Shown here: piece by piece, positions 33,586 to 43,299 of the stretch
How positions within the stretch are numbered: position 1 is the stretch's first letter
Layout: every line of letters begins with the position of its first letter
Origin: Pseudomonadota bacterium
GTDB lineage: Bacteria; Pseudomonadota; Gammaproteobacteria; CALCKW01
NCBI GenBank assembly: GCA_039196715.1
Contig: JBCCUP010000002.1
Coordinates: forward strand, 1 to 64,000
Direction of reading: 5' to 3'
DNA: 64,000 bases
Translations under genes and position numbers: made by a program
Notes under the pieces: generated by a model
Seen by the model: the letters and a program-made list of their open reading frames with translations, nothing else
Told to the model about the DNA's origin: nothing
The model's database searches: none

Positions 33586-34206
33586 ATGTCTGGTCACCTC
33601 TTCATCGTCACCGCCCCGTCAGGTGCCGGCAAAACCAGCCTGGTCTCGCGGCTGCTGCGGGACACAGCGAACATCCGCCTGTCGGTGTCGCACACCACGC
33701 GCGCACGCCGCGACGGCGAAGTCGACGGTGTGCACTACCACTTCGTCGACACCGCCACCTTCGATGCGCTGCGGGAACAGGATGCCTTCCTCGAATCGGC
33801 CGACGTCTTTGGCAACCAGTACGGCACCAGCCACGCCGCCGTCGCAGCGGTGACCGAGACCGGCGACGACGTGGTGCTCGAGATCGACTGCCAGGGCGCC
33901 GCCCAGGTCCGGGCGCGGCACCCGTCGGCCACCAGTGTGTTCATCCTGCCGCCGTCACGTGCCACGCTGCTGGCCCGCCTCACCGGCCGGGCCTCGGACA
34001 GTGCGGAAGCAATCGCGCGGCGCACCGCGGACGCGATTGCCGAAATGCGCCAGCACGGCGACGCCGACTACCTGATCATCAACGACGATTTCGACACCGC
34101 CTTCACCGAGTTGCAGGCCATCGTCCTGGCCGAACGCTGCCGACACGGCCGGCAAGCCACCCGGCACGCTGCGCTGATCGCCGACCTGGTTCAGGGCGAC
34201 ACCTGA
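33586..34206 (+). CDS. gmk: guanylate kinase
   Basis: Phosphorylates GMP to GDP with ATP. The enzyme has 206 residues, normal for the family. The P-loop is TAPSGAGKTSL (8-18), the GMP-binding part is SHTTRARRDGEVDGVHYHFV (36-55), and the lid includes FILPPSR. First of the gmk-rpoZ-spoT-ridA-recG run, which is conserved in gammaproteobacteria and ties GTP supply to (p)ppGpp metabolism. Confidence 0.96.
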   Translation: MSGHLFIVTAPSGAGKTSLVSRLLRDTANIRLSVSHTTRARRDGEVDGVHYHFVDTATFDALREQDAFLESADVFGNQYGTSHAAVAAVTETGDDVVLEIDCQGAAQVRARHPSATSVFILPPSRATLLARLTGRASDSAEAIARRTADAIAEMRQHGDADYLIINDDFDTAFTELQAIVLAERCRHGRQATRHAALIADLVQGDT

Positions 34207-34213
34207 CACCACA

Positions 34214-34241
34214 TTGACACTCTGACCGTCTGTGACATAAT
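34214..34241 (+). promoter_or_regulatory. sigma70-type promoter of rpoZ
   Basis: An exact TTGACA (34214-34219) is followed after 16 bases by CATAAT (34236-34241), 36 bases before the rpoZ ATG. It allows rpoZ-spoT expression independent of gmk. Confidence 0.65.
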
Positions 34242-34276
34242 GTCGGGTTCGCAATTCAACCCTGCCGGTACCCCAC

Positions 34277-34537
34277 ATGGCCCGTGTCACCATCGAAGAC
34301 TGCCTCGAGCACGTCGACAACCGCTTTGACCTCGTGGTCACGGCTGCGCGGCGCGCGCGGCACATCGCCATGGGCGGCGAGGCGCTGGTTGAAGCGGACG
34401 GCGACAAACCGACCGTCACGGCGTTGCGCGAAGTGGCCGACGGCCTGGTCACCGAAGACGTGCTGGCGATGGCCATCGAGCACCGTCCGGCCCCGGTCGC
34501 ACCGATCATCCGCGACGAGGACGCCCGCGAGTTCTGA
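34277..34537 (+). CDS. rpoZ: RNA polymerase omega subunit
   Basis: Small subunit of 86 residues that helps assemble RNA polymerase by holding the beta' subunit and is part of one ppGpp site. The family start ARVTIEDCL, then [17 protein letters not shown] and [13 protein letters not shown] are intact. Its place between gmk and spoT is standard. Confidence 0.97.
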   Translation: MARVTIEDCLEHVDNRFDLVVTAARRARHIAMGGEALVEADGDKPTVTALREVADGLVTEDVLAMAIEHRPAPVAPIIRDEDAREF

Positions 34538-34665
34538 TCGCGGTCCGAACAGCCCCCCACGCACGCGCGGCCGCGTGCGCCGTGCGCGCGACAGCACACG
34601 GAATTTTGACGCCGAGACGTTGTAAGCTCTGGGTAGAGACACCGACCCGAGCCCGTTGAGCGCGC

Positions 34666-36819
34666 ATGGCCGACCTGCCACTCCCCCTGGACAACCCGCA
34701 CGGCGACACCGAGTTCCACATCACGGACCTCTGCCGCATGGTGGAGTCGCGTTTCAGTGGGGCCGAAGTGCAGCGGATCTACCAGGCCTACCTGCTCGCG
34801 GCCGAGGCCCACGACGGACAACGGCGCCAGTCCGGCGAAGCCTACATCACGCACCCGCTCGCGGTCGCGCGCATCGTCGCCGACGACATGCGCATGGACT
34901 CGCACGCGATCATGGCGGCCCTGTTGCACGACGTGCTCGAAGACACGCCAGTGACCTACCTGCAGCTCGCCGAGCAGTTCGGCGACGAGGTCGCGCAACT
35001 CGTTGAGGGCCTGAGCAAGCTCACCAACCTCGAGGGCTCCAAGGCCGAGGCGCAAGCCGAGAATTTCCGCAAGATGCTGCTCGCGATGGTCAGCGACATC
35101 CGCGTCATCGTGATCAAGCTCGCCGACCGCTTGCACAACATGCGCACCCTCGGCGCCGTGGGCCTCGCCAAACGCCGGCGCATCGCACGCGAAACGCTGG
35201 AGGTGTTTGCCCCGATCGCCCACCGCCTGGGCATCACCAGCATCAAGAACGAGCTCGAGGACCTCGGCTTCGCAGCACTCTACCCGCACCGCTACAACAC
35301 CCTGCGGGCCGCGGTCGAGAAAGCGCGCGGCAACCGCTCCGAGCTCGTCTCGAAAATCGAAATACAGTCGCGTGCAGTGCTCGAGGAAATGGGCCTCAAC
35401 GCGGACGTGTTCGGGCGCGAGAAGCACCTCTACAGCCTGTTCCTGAAGATGCGCAACAAGCAGATGTCTTTCGGGGACGTCTACGACATGTTCGCGATAC
35501 GGGTGATTGTCGACTCGGTCGACGATTGCTACCGGGCACTCGGGCGCCTGCACAACCTCTACAAGCCGGTCGAGCGTTCGTTCAAGGACCACATCGCGAT
35601 CCCGAAGAACAACGGCTACCAGAGTTTGCACACTGTCATGCAAACCAACACCGGCGTGCCGGTTGAGGCGCAGATCCGCACACGCGATATGGACCGCATG
35701 GCGCAAGACGGCATCGCCGCGCACTGGAAATACAAGACCGGAGAGAAAGACACACCCACGCATGCCCAGGAGTGGCTGCAACAGGTGCTTGAGCTGCAAA
35801 AAAGCGCGTCCGACACGCTCGAATTCTACGAGAGCGCCAAACACGATCTGGTGCACAAGGAGATCTACGTCTTCTCGCCAAAGGGCCGTATCTTCCGCCT
35901 GCCGATGAACGCAACGCCGGTGGATTTCGCCTACGCCGTGCACTCCGACATCGGCAACCAGTGCCGGGCCGCGCGCGTCGACCGACGCATGATGCCGTTG
36001 AGCACACAATTGTCATCCGGGCAGACGGTCGAGATCTACACGCACGAATTCGCGTCGCCGAGCCCCATGTGGCTGGACTTCGTCGTGACCGCACGCGCGC
36101 GGCACGCCATCCGCCACTACCTGCGCACCATGGACGACGAGAAAGCCCTGCTGTTCGGACGCCGCCTGATCATGCGCGCACTCGCCGCACTCGGCGGCGC
36201 ACTGGACGCCGTGACCGACGACAACCTGCAGCGGGTACTGCGGAAATTCAACCACGGCGACCTGGACGCGCTGTTGCTCAACCTCGGTATCGGCAACCAT
36301 ATCCCGAGCGACATTGCCGCCCAGTTGCTCGGCGAGGACACCGACCCCGCACCGGCCCAGCAACAGACCACGCCACTGCTGGTCGACGGACCCGAGGGCT
36401 CGGTTGTGAGCATGGCGCGCTGCTGTCTGCCGATACCGGGTGACAACATCCAGGGTGTGATCAGTGCCGGACACGGGGTTGTCGTCCACCGCGCCGGCTG
36501 CCGCAACGTGCTCAAACGCAGCCGAAACCGCAGCTCGGACTGGGTGCCGGTGCAGTGGTCGTCGCACACCACTGCCGAGTTCACCACCCACCTGTGGGTG
36601 GCGATGCGCAACCAACCGGGCTCGCTCGCGCGCGTCGCCGACACCATTTCGCGGCTCACAGCCAACATCGAGAACATCAGCTTCTCGAACAGCCACGACA
36701 GCCTGACCGACATCCAGTTCACCCTCACAGTGCGCGACCGCAAGCACATGGCCCGTCTCATTCGCCAGATCCGCAACCTGCGCGTCGTCGAGCGGGTTCG
36801 CCGCGAACCGTTGAGCTGA
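34666..36819 (+). CDS. spoT: bifunctional (p)ppGpp synthetase/hydrolase SpoT
   Basis: Stringent-response enzyme of 717 residues. The HD hydrolase has THPLAVARI and [10 protein letters not shown] (His88-Asp89). The synthetase region has [15 protein letters not shown] and [15 protein letters not shown], close to the SpoT rather than the RelA form. TGS (about 400-460) and a C-terminal ACT domain follow, with RCCLPIPGD between them. It makes and breaks (p)ppGpp. In E. coli trmH lies between spoT and recG; here ridA takes that place. Confidence 0.95.
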   Translation: MADLPLPLDNPHGDTEFHITDLCRMVESRFSGAEVQRIYQAYLLAAEAHDGQRRQSGEAYITHPLAVARIVADDMRMDSHAIMAALLHDVLEDTPVTYLQLAEQFGDEVAQLVEGLSKLTNLEGSKAEAQAENFRKMLLAMVSDIRVIVIKLADRLHNMRTLGAVGLAKRRRIARETLEVFAPIAHRLGITSIKNELEDLGFAALYPHRYNTLRAAVEKARGNRSELVSKIEIQSRAVLEEMGLNADVFGREKHLYSLFLKMRNKQMSFGDVYDMFAIRVIVDSVDDCYRALGRLHNLYKPVERSFKDHIAIPKNNGYQSLHTVMQTNTGVPVEAQIRTRDMDRMAQDGIAAHWKYKTGEKDTPTHAQEWLQQVLELQKSASDTLEFYESAKHDLVHKEIYVFSPKGRIFRLPMNATPVDFAYAVHSDIGNQCRAARVDRRMMPLSTQLSSGQTVEIYTHEFASPSPMWLDFVVTARARHAIRHYLRTMDDEKALLFGRRLIMRALAALGGALDAVTDDNLQRVLRKFNHGDLDALLLNLGIGNHIPSDIAAQLLGEDTDPAPAQQQTTPLLVDGPEGSVVSMARCCLPIPGDNIQGVISAGHGVVVHRAGCRNVLKRSRNRSSDWVPVQWSSHTTAEFTTHLWVAMRNQPGSLARVADTISRLTANIENISFSNSHDSLTDIQFTLTVRDRKHMARLIRQIRNLRVVERVRREPLS

Positions 36820-36901
36820 CACGGCGCACAAAACGACCCGGCGGCGCGGTCGAACCCGGCTGCTATCATGCGGCGCTCACACCCCCGTTGGAACGCGCCC
36901 C

Positions 36902-37288
36902 ATGGCCAAACACATCATCGCCACCGACCAGGCTCCGTCTGCGATTGGCGCCTACTCACAAGCCGTTCGCACCGGCAACACCGTCTACATCTCCGGTCAG
37001 ATTCCGCTGGACCCGGCGAGCATGACGGTGGTTGAAGGCGGCATCGACGCGCAGATCCGCCGCGTGTTCGACAACCTCAAGGCCGTCTGCGAGGCCGCCG
37101 GTGGCGACCTGTCCCAGGTCGTCAAACTGACGGTCTACCTGACCGACCTCGCCAACTTTCCGGCGGTGAACGACATCATGGCCGAGTACATCGAGCAGCC
37201 CTACCCTGCGCGGGCAGCCGTCGGCATCTCTGCGCTGCCCAAGGGCGTGGACGTGGAGATCGAAGGCATCCTCGTCCTCGACGCCTGA
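36902..37288 (+). CDS. ridA: RidA family enamine/imine deaminase
   Basis: Trimeric cytosolic deaminase of 128 residues that hydrolyses reactive 2-aminoacrylate-type enamines. Key parts are [11 protein letters not shown] near the start, [11 protein letters not shown], the catalytic Arg in [14 protein letters not shown] and the ending EIEGILV. It ends eight bases before recG. Confidence 0.95.
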   Translation: MAKHIIATDQAPSAIGAYSQAVRTGNTVYISGQIPLDPASMTVVEGGIDAQIRRVFDNLKAVCEAAGGDLSQVVKLTVYLTDLANFPAVNDIMAEYIEQPYPARAAVGISALPKGVDVEIEGILVLDA

Positions 37289-37296
37289 GCCCAGGC

Positions 37297-39393
37297 ATGG
37301 CCCGTGCTGCCCAGGCCCTGCATGACGTGCCGGTCACCGCACTGCGCGGGATCGGCCCCGCTGCGGCAGAAAAACTGGCAGGGCTCGGCATCCGCTCGGT
37401 CCAGGACATCCTCTTCCAATTGCCAAGCCGGTACCAGGACCGAACGCGGATCACACCGTTGGCCGCACTGCATCCGGGCCTGCACACCCAGGTCGAAGTC
37501 GAGGTGGCCGGCAACGAGGTCGCATTCGGCCGGCGGCGCTCGTTGTTGGTCACCACCAGTGACGGGTCCGGAGGCCGCCTGACCCTGCGTTTCTTCCATT
37601 TCAGCCAGACGCAAAAGGCGCGGCTGGAACGCGGCGCGCGGTTGCGCTGCTTCGGCGAGGCCCGGCGCGGACCGCGTGGCCTGGAGATGGTGCACCCGGA
37701 ATACCAGCACGTCGGCGACGACGACGACACGCTCGACGACCGCCTGACCCCGGTCTACCCGAGCACCGAGGGCATGCACCAGGCGACCTGGCGCAAACTC
37801 AGCGACCAGGCACTGACTCTGCTCGACGCAGGCGCGGACGTACACGACCTGCTGGCCGACGTGCCCACCGGCGACCTCGACCTGCCGTCGCTGCACGAGG
37901 CACTGCGCACCCTGCACCGCCCCGCCCAGGACACCGATATCGCCGCGCTGCTTGACGGCAGCCACCCGGCGCGCAAACGGCTCGCCTTCGAGGAGCTGCT
38001 GACGCACCGCCTGGCGATGCTCAACCTGCGCGACCGGGCGCGCTCGCGCGGGGCCCCGACGCTCGACGCCGCCGGGCACGTGCGCGCGGCCTTGATCGAG
38101 CGGCTGCCGTTCGAGCCGACCCGCGCACAGCACCGCGTGATCGCCGAGATCGTCGCCGACATCGCCGAGCCCCACCCGATGCAGCGTTTGGTGCAAGGCG
38201 ACGTCGGGTCGGGCAAAACCGTGGTGGCGGCCGCCGCCGCCGCGCAAGCGATCGAGAGCGGCGTCCAGGTGGCCCTGATGGCACCGACAGAGTTGTTGGC
38301 CGAACAGCACTTCCACAACTTCGACGCCTGGTTCAGCCCGCTCGGCATCTCGGTCGGGTGGCTGTCCGGCAAGCAAAGCGCTCCGCAGCGGCGTGCCAGC
38401 CAGTCGGACATCGCTAGCGGCCACACCGACATCGCCGTCGGCACGCACGCGTTGTTTCAGGACGACGTGCGCTTCGACAACCTCGGCCTGATCGTCATCG
38501 ACGAACAACACCGCTTTGGCGTGGCACAACGGCAAGCCCTGCGTGACAAAGGGCCCCACGCCGACGCCGTGCCGCACCAGCTGATCATGACCGCGACACC
38601 CATCCCGCGCACCCTGGCGATGACCTCGTGCGCGGACCTCGATTACTCCGTGATCGACGAGCTGCCGCCCGGCAGAACACCGGTCACCACCGTGGCGGTG
38701 TCGACCAAGCGCCGCGGCGACGTGGTGCAACGGGTCGCCGCCGCGCTGTCCGAGGGCCGGCAGGCGTACTGGGTCTGCACCTTGATCGAGGAATCCGAAT
38801 CGCTCGCCGCGGAGGCAGCCGAGAACACCAGCATTGCGTTGGCCGACGCCCTCGAACCCCACACGGTCGGGCTCGTGCACGGCCGCCTGAAAGCGGTCGA
38901 GAAAGAAACGCGCATGCAGGCGTTCAAACAGGGCGTGACCGGTCTGCTCGTGGCCACCACGGTGATCGAAGTCGGCGTCGACGTGCCGAACGCCTCGCTC
39001 ATGATCATCGAGAACCCCGAGCGACTCGGTCTCGCCCAACTGCACCAGCTGCGGGGCCGTGTCGGCCGCGGCAGCGCCGAGAGCACCTGCGTGCTGTTGT
39101 ACAGCCCACCGTTGGCCGACACCGCCCGCGAGCGTCTGCAGGTGCTGCGGGACACCAACGACGGGTTTGAAATCGCCGAGAAGGACCTGCTGCTGCGCGG
39201 ATCGGGTGAGATCTTCGGCACCCGCCAGACCGGCGACCTGGCGTTCCGCGTGGCCGACCTCGGCCTCGACCGTGCGCTGCTGCCGGACGTGGCCCAGGCC
39301 ACCACGGCGCTGCGCAGCGCACACCGCCGCCGCATTCCCCGCCTGCTCGCCCGCTGGCTCGGCGAGGCCGCCGACCGCTACGCCAGCGTCTGA
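37297..39393 (+). CDS. recG: ATP-dependent DNA helicase RecG
   Basis: Helicase of 698 residues that remodels stalled replication forks and Holliday junctions. The N-terminal wedge/OB part starts with LRGIGPAAAEKLAGLGI. The motor has Walker A GDVGSGKTV (about 306), motif II IVIDEQHRFG, motif III MTATPIPRT and motif VI QLRGRVGRG, with the C-terminal TRIP segment. Complete, as in E. coli (693 residues). No terminator is clear after it. Confidence 0.96.
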   Translation: MARAAQALHDVPVTALRGIGPAAAEKLAGLGIRSVQDILFQLPSRYQDRTRITPLAALHPGLHTQVEVEVAGNEVAFGRRRSLLVTTSDGSGGRLTLRFFHFSQTQKARLERGARLRCFGEARRGPRGLEMVHPEYQHVGDDDDTLDDRLTPVYPSTEGMHQATWRKLSDQALTLLDAGADVHDLLADVPTGDLDLPSLHEALRTLHRPAQDTDIAALLDGSHPARKRLAFEELLTHRLAMLNLRDRARSRGAPTLDAAGHVRAALIERLPFEPTRAQHRVIAEIVADIAEPHPMQRLVQGDVGSGKTVVAAAAAAQAIESGVQVALMAPTELLAEQHFHNFDAWFSPLGISVGWLSGKQSAPQRRASQSDIASGHTDIAVGTHALFQDDVRFDNLGLIVIDEQHRFGVAQRQALRDKGPHADAVPHQLIMTATPIPRTLAMTSCADLDYSVIDELPPGRTPVTTVAVSTKRRGDVVQRVAAALSEGRQAYWVCTLIEESESLAAEAAENTSIALADALEPHTVGLVHGRLKAVEKETRMQAFKQGVTGLLVATTVIEVGVDVPNASLMIIENPERLGLAQLHQLRGRVGRGSAESTCVLLYSPPLADTARERLQVLRDTNDGFEIAEKDLLLRGSGEIFGTRQTGDLAFRVADLGLDRALLPDVAQATTALRSAHRRRIPRLLARWLGEAADRYASV

Positions 39394-39732
39394 ACCGCGG
39401 ACCGGTGGCGACCGACCGGCCATTGCAACGTTGCCACCCTGACCGAGCCGAAACCGGCCCCAACCTGACCCCAACCGGGCAGCAACACGCCTGGTGGCAG
39501 TCGCTTTGGACGCTGAAGTCGTGAACTTATCGTGAAATAAAAAGAAATTACGTGAAATTTATAGCTGTTTAGTCCGTTTCAGCGTGATTTTTTTCCGATT
39601 GTCAACAGCCTGGATGGACTGTGTTCACGCGCACAATCGGCCCAACTTCGCCCGGTCGACTGCGCTTGCCAAGCCGTTTTCTTTAATGAATACAATGACC
39701 TGAAAGTCCATCCCGCCGGAGGCAGCGGTGCC

Positions 39733-39750
39733 ATCAGGCCTCTGCCTGAT
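39733..39750. repeat. perfect inverted repeat, possible stem
   Basis: ATCAGGC-CTCT-GCCTGAT has 7-bp perfect arms around four bases. There is no T-run, so it is not an ordinary terminator. It could be a protein-binding site or part of a structured leader. Confidence 0.4.
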
Positions 39751-39900
39751 CGGGCCTTGGCCAGATTCTGATCGGCACGTCATTTTTTACTCACATTATG
39801 TCACCACAGCCGATTCCCCATTACCCAAATGGGTTACCCCGCTATGGCCATGATGAATCAAATTGCTTTGCACTAGGATGGATTTCACGCCAACGCCAAA

Positions 39901-39920
39901 TGTCAAGTAACGACTTGGCA
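39901..39920. promoter_or_regulatory. 20-bp dyad upstream of the LuxR gene
   Basis: TGTCAAGT-AACG-ACTTGGCA has 8-bp arms with one mismatch, ending 75 bases before the LuxR ATG. LuxR-type proteins commonly bind 20-bp dyads, so autoregulation is plausible. Confidence 0.35.
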
Positions 39921-39994
39921 AGGCGGTTGGGCGGCTTCTCGGGACACGCGTCCTCGCGCCAGACAAGGCTTTGACAAGGGAGAGGTTCATCAGC

Positions 39995-41104
39995 ATGGAT
40001 CAACAACGCCTGCTTAACACTGCGTACACCACCCCCAGCACAGGGGACATTCAACCGCTGCTGAGTGCGCTGTGCGATGCGACGCGCCAGGAGCGCGCCA
40101 CCTACGGCGAGTACCACGCAGCCGACACCCTGCCCCAGTCGTTCATGTCAATCGGCGTGGACGAGGATGAGTCCAGGGAGTTTCTCTCATCCCACCACCG
40201 CCACAACGTGTGGCGCCACTACCGCAACGCGAGCACCCTGCTCAACACCAACCTGTTTGTCGCCAGCCGCGACGTCAGTGCAAACGACCGCCGTGACACC
40301 GCGTGGTACCAGAGCTTCATGCCGCGCCACCACATGGCCGATGCGCTCAGCATCTGCTCTCAGCGCGACCACGCCTCGCACGTCGCCCTAACGGTGATCA
40401 GCGAGACCGGTCAGGGCACCTTCGAGGCTGACACCCTGGCGGCGCTGGACGGCATCTACCCACAGCTCAGCCAGGCGTTGGCGCTGTTCAGGCGCATGCG
40501 CGGGATCACCCTGCAACGGCAGTTCTACGAGACCACCAGTTGCTCCAAGCAACAGGCGCACGTGCTGTTGGACAACTTCGGCCGCATCGTCGAGTGCACC
40601 GACAACGCGCTTGACCTGCTGCGGGAGGGCGACGGCATCCACACCGAAGACGGCTACCTGCGTCTCGACGACTCGGCCCTCGACCAGCGCTACAGGTCCA
40701 GTTTCAAGCAGACCCTCGAAGCCCTCAACGGCCGTGCCATGCCGACGCCCATCGCGGTCGACCGGCCGAGCGGTGACATGCCCTACGTGCTGGATTTCTG
40801 CCCCTGGGTGCTGCACGAGTCCTCGGCAGCGGACAAACAGGTGCACGTGCTGATCACCCTGTTTTCACCCGACAAGAAACCGGACCTGCGAGACGAGCTG
40901 GTGCAAGCGGCCTACGGCCTGTCGTGTGCGGAAACACGCGTGGTGCGGGCGCTGGTCAACGGCATGGACCTCAAGGAAATCGCCGAGGCCAACCACATCA
41001 CCGTGTACACGGTCCGGAACCACCTGAAATCCGTGTTCGCCAAGACCGGCTTCAAGCGTCAGGGCGAACTGATCGGGAAGCTCGTCAATTTCATTGCCGA
41101 GTGA
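39995..41104 (+). CDS. LuxR-type transcriptional regulator
   Basis: Regulator of 369 residues. The C-terminal LuxR/GerE helix-turn-helix is at about 305-365: LSCAETRVVRALVNGMDLKEIAEAN, then HLKSVFAKTGFKRQ. The N-terminal 290 residues have no recognised signal-binding domain; a mid-region DNFGRIVECTDNALDLL looks PAS-like. No autoinducer synthase is nearby, so this would be an orphan regulator. ATG 39995 is preceded by GGGAGAGG. The target is unknown; the long upstream region suggests controlled expression. Confidence 0.85.
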   Translation: MDQQRLLNTAYTTPSTGDIQPLLSALCDATRQERATYGEYHAADTLPQSFMSIGVDEDESREFLSSHHRHNVWRHYRNASTLLNTNLFVASRDVSANDRRDTAWYQSFMPRHHMADALSICSQRDHASHVALTVISETGQGTFEADTLAALDGIYPQLSQALALFRRMRGITLQRQFYETTSCSKQQAHVLLDNFGRIVECTDNALDLLREGDGIHTEDGYLRLDDSALDQRYRSSFKQTLEALNGRAMPTPIAVDRPSGDMPYVLDFCPWVLHESSAADKQVHVLITLFSPDKKPDLRDELVQAAYGLSCAETRVVRALVNGMDLKEIAEANHITVYTVRNHLKSVFAKTGFKRQGELIGKLVNFIAE

Positions 41105-41215
41105 CGGCAGACTGGTGTTTTCAGGGATGAGAACGGTGGGCGAGGCGGCGGGACGCCGATTGCAAGGTTATCTCTATATTACAGGCCATGGACGGCCCCT
41201 CGCCCGCCACTTTTT

Positions 41216-42049
41216 TCAATCGCCGAAGTCAGCCGCACTGTGCCGTTCGGGCACGGCGCCCTCTCCCTCGGTGCGGTTCACACGTTTCCCACGCTGCACT
41301 GCGGGCCGCGCAGCGACTGCCTCGGCCCACCGCCGTACGTGCGGGTACTCCCGAACTGAAAGAAAGGCACCGGCGTCGTAGATCGTGTTGAGCACCAGCG
41401 CACCAAACCAGGGCCAGATCGCGATGTCGGCGATACCGTACTGCGAGCCGCCGACGTAGTCGGCCTGCGCCAGACGCTGGTCGAGCACGTCGAGCAGACG
41501 CTTGGTTTCCATCGTGTAGCGGTTGATCGCGTATTCGATCTTGATTGGGGCGTACTTGTAAAAATGCCCGAAGCCGCCACCGACAAAGGGTGCTGCGCCC
41601 TGCAACCAGAACAGCCAGTTCAGCGCCTCCGTTCGGCCGGCGGGGTCCGCCGGCAGGAAGGCCTCGAAGCGATCAGCCAGGTACAACAGGATTGCGCCGG
41701 ACTCGAACACCCGCACGCCACGCTCGACGTCGAACAGGGCCGGGATCTTCGAGTTCGGGTTGAGCTCGACAAAGCCACTGCCGAACTGCTCACCGTCGCC
41801 GATGCGGACCAGGAAGGCATCGTACTCCGCCCCCGGCACGCCGTGCTCGAGCAGCTCCTCGAGCAGGATGGTGACCTTCTGACCGTTCGGCGTGCCCAGC
41901 GAATACAACTGCAGGGGGTGCTCACCGCGCGGCAGCACCATGTCCGTCTGGGCCCCCGCGGTCGGTCGGTTGATCGACGCCCAGGTGCCGCCACTGGCGT
42001 CATCCCAGGTCCAGACGGCAGGGGGCGTGTACGGGTCGTTCTCTGACAT
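41216..42049 (-). CDS. yghU: glutathione S-transferase, YghU type (Nu class)
   Basis: Cytosolic protein of 277 residues, against 288 in E. coli YghU. The thioredoxin-like N-terminal domain carries LYSLGTPNGQKVTILLEEL, with the Thr-Pro-Asn motif of disulfide reductases in this class, and NPNSKIPAL. The helical C-terminal domain has YGIADIAIWPW. Members reduce organic disulfides and peroxides using two glutathiones. AGGAG stands nine bases before ATG 42049. Confidence 0.9.
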   Translation of the reverse strand: MSENDPYTPPAVWTWDDASGGTWASINRPTAGAQTDMVLPRGEHPLQLYSLGTPNGQKVTILLEELLEHGVPGAEYDAFLVRIGDGEQFGSGFVELNPNSKIPALFDVERGVRVFESGAILLYLADRFEAFLPADPAGRTEALNWLFWLQGAAPFVGGGFGHFYKYAPIKIEYAINRYTMETKRLLDVLDQRLAQADYVGGSQYGIADIAIWPWFGALVLNTIYDAGAFLSVREYPHVRRWAEAVAARPAVQRGKRVNRTEGEGAVPERHSAADFGD

Positions 42050-42109
42050 GCTGTTGACTCCTGACACGAGTGGACTCGCGTCGATGAAAGGCGGGCGGGG
42101 GTGTCGAGC

Positions 42110-43204
42110 TTAGCGGCCGCTGACGGCCCCTCCAAGTGCGGGAAACCGCACGATCTTGAATTGCCCCGTGGTTGCCAGGGTGCCACCGTTCAGCACGGGG
42201 CTGCGGTGCAGCTCGTTGACCGTCGCGTAGACGTGACCGTCGACCCCCATCGCAAAGCCGTCCGGCCAGGGCAACGCGTCAGCGGACTGGTACAACACGC
42301 TGTACTCGCCACTCGGCCGCACCACACCAATGGCATCGTCGGCCATGGCCGTTATGTACACGTTGCCGTCGGCATCGACGGTGGAGCCGTCCGAGATGGG
42401 TTTGTCGCCGTAGCGCTCCACCCGCTCGAGCAACTGAGACGGGCCCAACGCGGCGTCGTTCAGGTCGGCCGTGCGCACCCGGTACATCGACGTGCCGCTC
42501 ATCGGGGCGAAATAGACCCAGGTGTTGGTGGGGTCGACCGTGATCGGGTTGACACCGATGCGCGCCGGCTGGCCCCCGAGCTCGATCGTGCGACCGTCGA
42601 TGACCATGTCGATGTCCTCGGGAACCGTGTAGTGGCTCCCCTCGAGCACGCGCCGGGCGCGGCCGGTGTCGAGGTCCAGCACAATCAGCGCGGAATTGCG
42701 TCCATCACCGGTGTCCGAGATGTAGACGGCGTTGTGCTCCAGGTCGACGGCCAGGTCATTGAGGAACGAGCTCGCGCGCGTCACCGGCGCCGCCAGGTAG
42801 TGCACGCTGTGCAACGATTCAGACCGGGTGTCCCAGGCGACGACACGCCCCGCCCGCGCCTCGGACTGACCGTCGAGCATCCACAGCACCCCGTTGCGGT
42901 CGGCTCGCAGCCCGAGCACACCGTTCAGGCCGGGGCCGTCCCCGCTCGGCGCAGCGGACCACGCGGCGTCGGGGTAGGGCTGCACGGCACCGTCGGCCAG
43001 CACCTCGACCACGCGCAGCGGCTGACCGTAGAACTCGTGAACGCTCATGAACATCCGACCGTCCGGGCCGATGGCCAGGTTGCCGGGTGGGTGCGCCGCC
43101 CCGAAGGTGGCGACGATTTCGAACCCGGTGGCAACAGCGGGGCCGGCCGACACAGTCAGCCCCAAGGCCATTGCGTGCAGCCAGGATCGGGCGTTTTTCG
43201 ACAT
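42110..43204 (-). CDS. secreted beta-propeller of the SMP-30/major royal jelly type
   Basis: Predicted exported protein of 364 residues with signal peptide MSKNARSWLHAMALGLTVS... Recurrent blades show GNLAIGPDGRMFMSV, NDLAVDLEHNAVYISDTG, GSTVDADGNVYITAM and DGFAMGVDGHVYATVNE. This layout is shared by gluconolactonase-like and royal-jelly-type proteins; a lactonase or binding role is possible. It is divergent from a LysR gene, which may control it, and ends shortly before the GST gene is reached. Confidence 0.75.
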   Translation of the reverse strand: MSKNARSWLHAMALGLTVSAGPAVATGFEIVATFGAAHPPGNLAIGPDGRMFMSVHEFYGQPLRVVEVLADGAVQPYPDAAWSAAPSGDGPGLNGVLGLRADRNGVLWMLDGQSEARAGRVVAWDTRSESLHSVHYLAAPVTRASSFLNDLAVDLEHNAVYISDTGDGRNSALIVLDLDTGRARRVLEGSHYTVPEDIDMVIDGRTIELGGQPARIGVNPITVDPTNTWVYFAPMSGTSMYRVRTADLNDAALGPSQLLERVERYGDKPISDGSTVDADGNVYITAMADDAIGVVRPSGEYSVLYQSADALPWPDGFAMGVDGHVYATVNELHRSPVLNGGTLATTGQFKIVRFPALGGAVSGR

Positions 43205-43299
43205 GGGGACGTCCTCGGTTGGTTGACGTCTCACACCGTATTATTCGAACATATCTAAAACAACGCGGTATTTCTGAAAGCTGCATTCGATATTTTCAA

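Larger units (their letters stand above)
39394..39994. other. 600-base intergenic region, A/T-rich, upstream of a LuxR gene
   Basis: No reading frame here looks coding. The stretch 39520-39600 is notably A/T-rich for this genome and carries repeats CGTGAAATAAA and CGTGAAATTTA. Two inverted repeats (39733-39750 and 39901-39920) lie further on. TTGCCA with TACAAT 19 bases later (near 39667-39697) is a weak promoter guess. The region probably holds long-range control of the downstream LuxR gene or a small RNA. Confidence 0.5.

Noticed and set aside
39796-39996. Minus-strand open frame upstream of the LuxR gene as a small gene
   Set aside because: No ribosome site, unusual composition for this genome, and no motif; the region looks regulatory.
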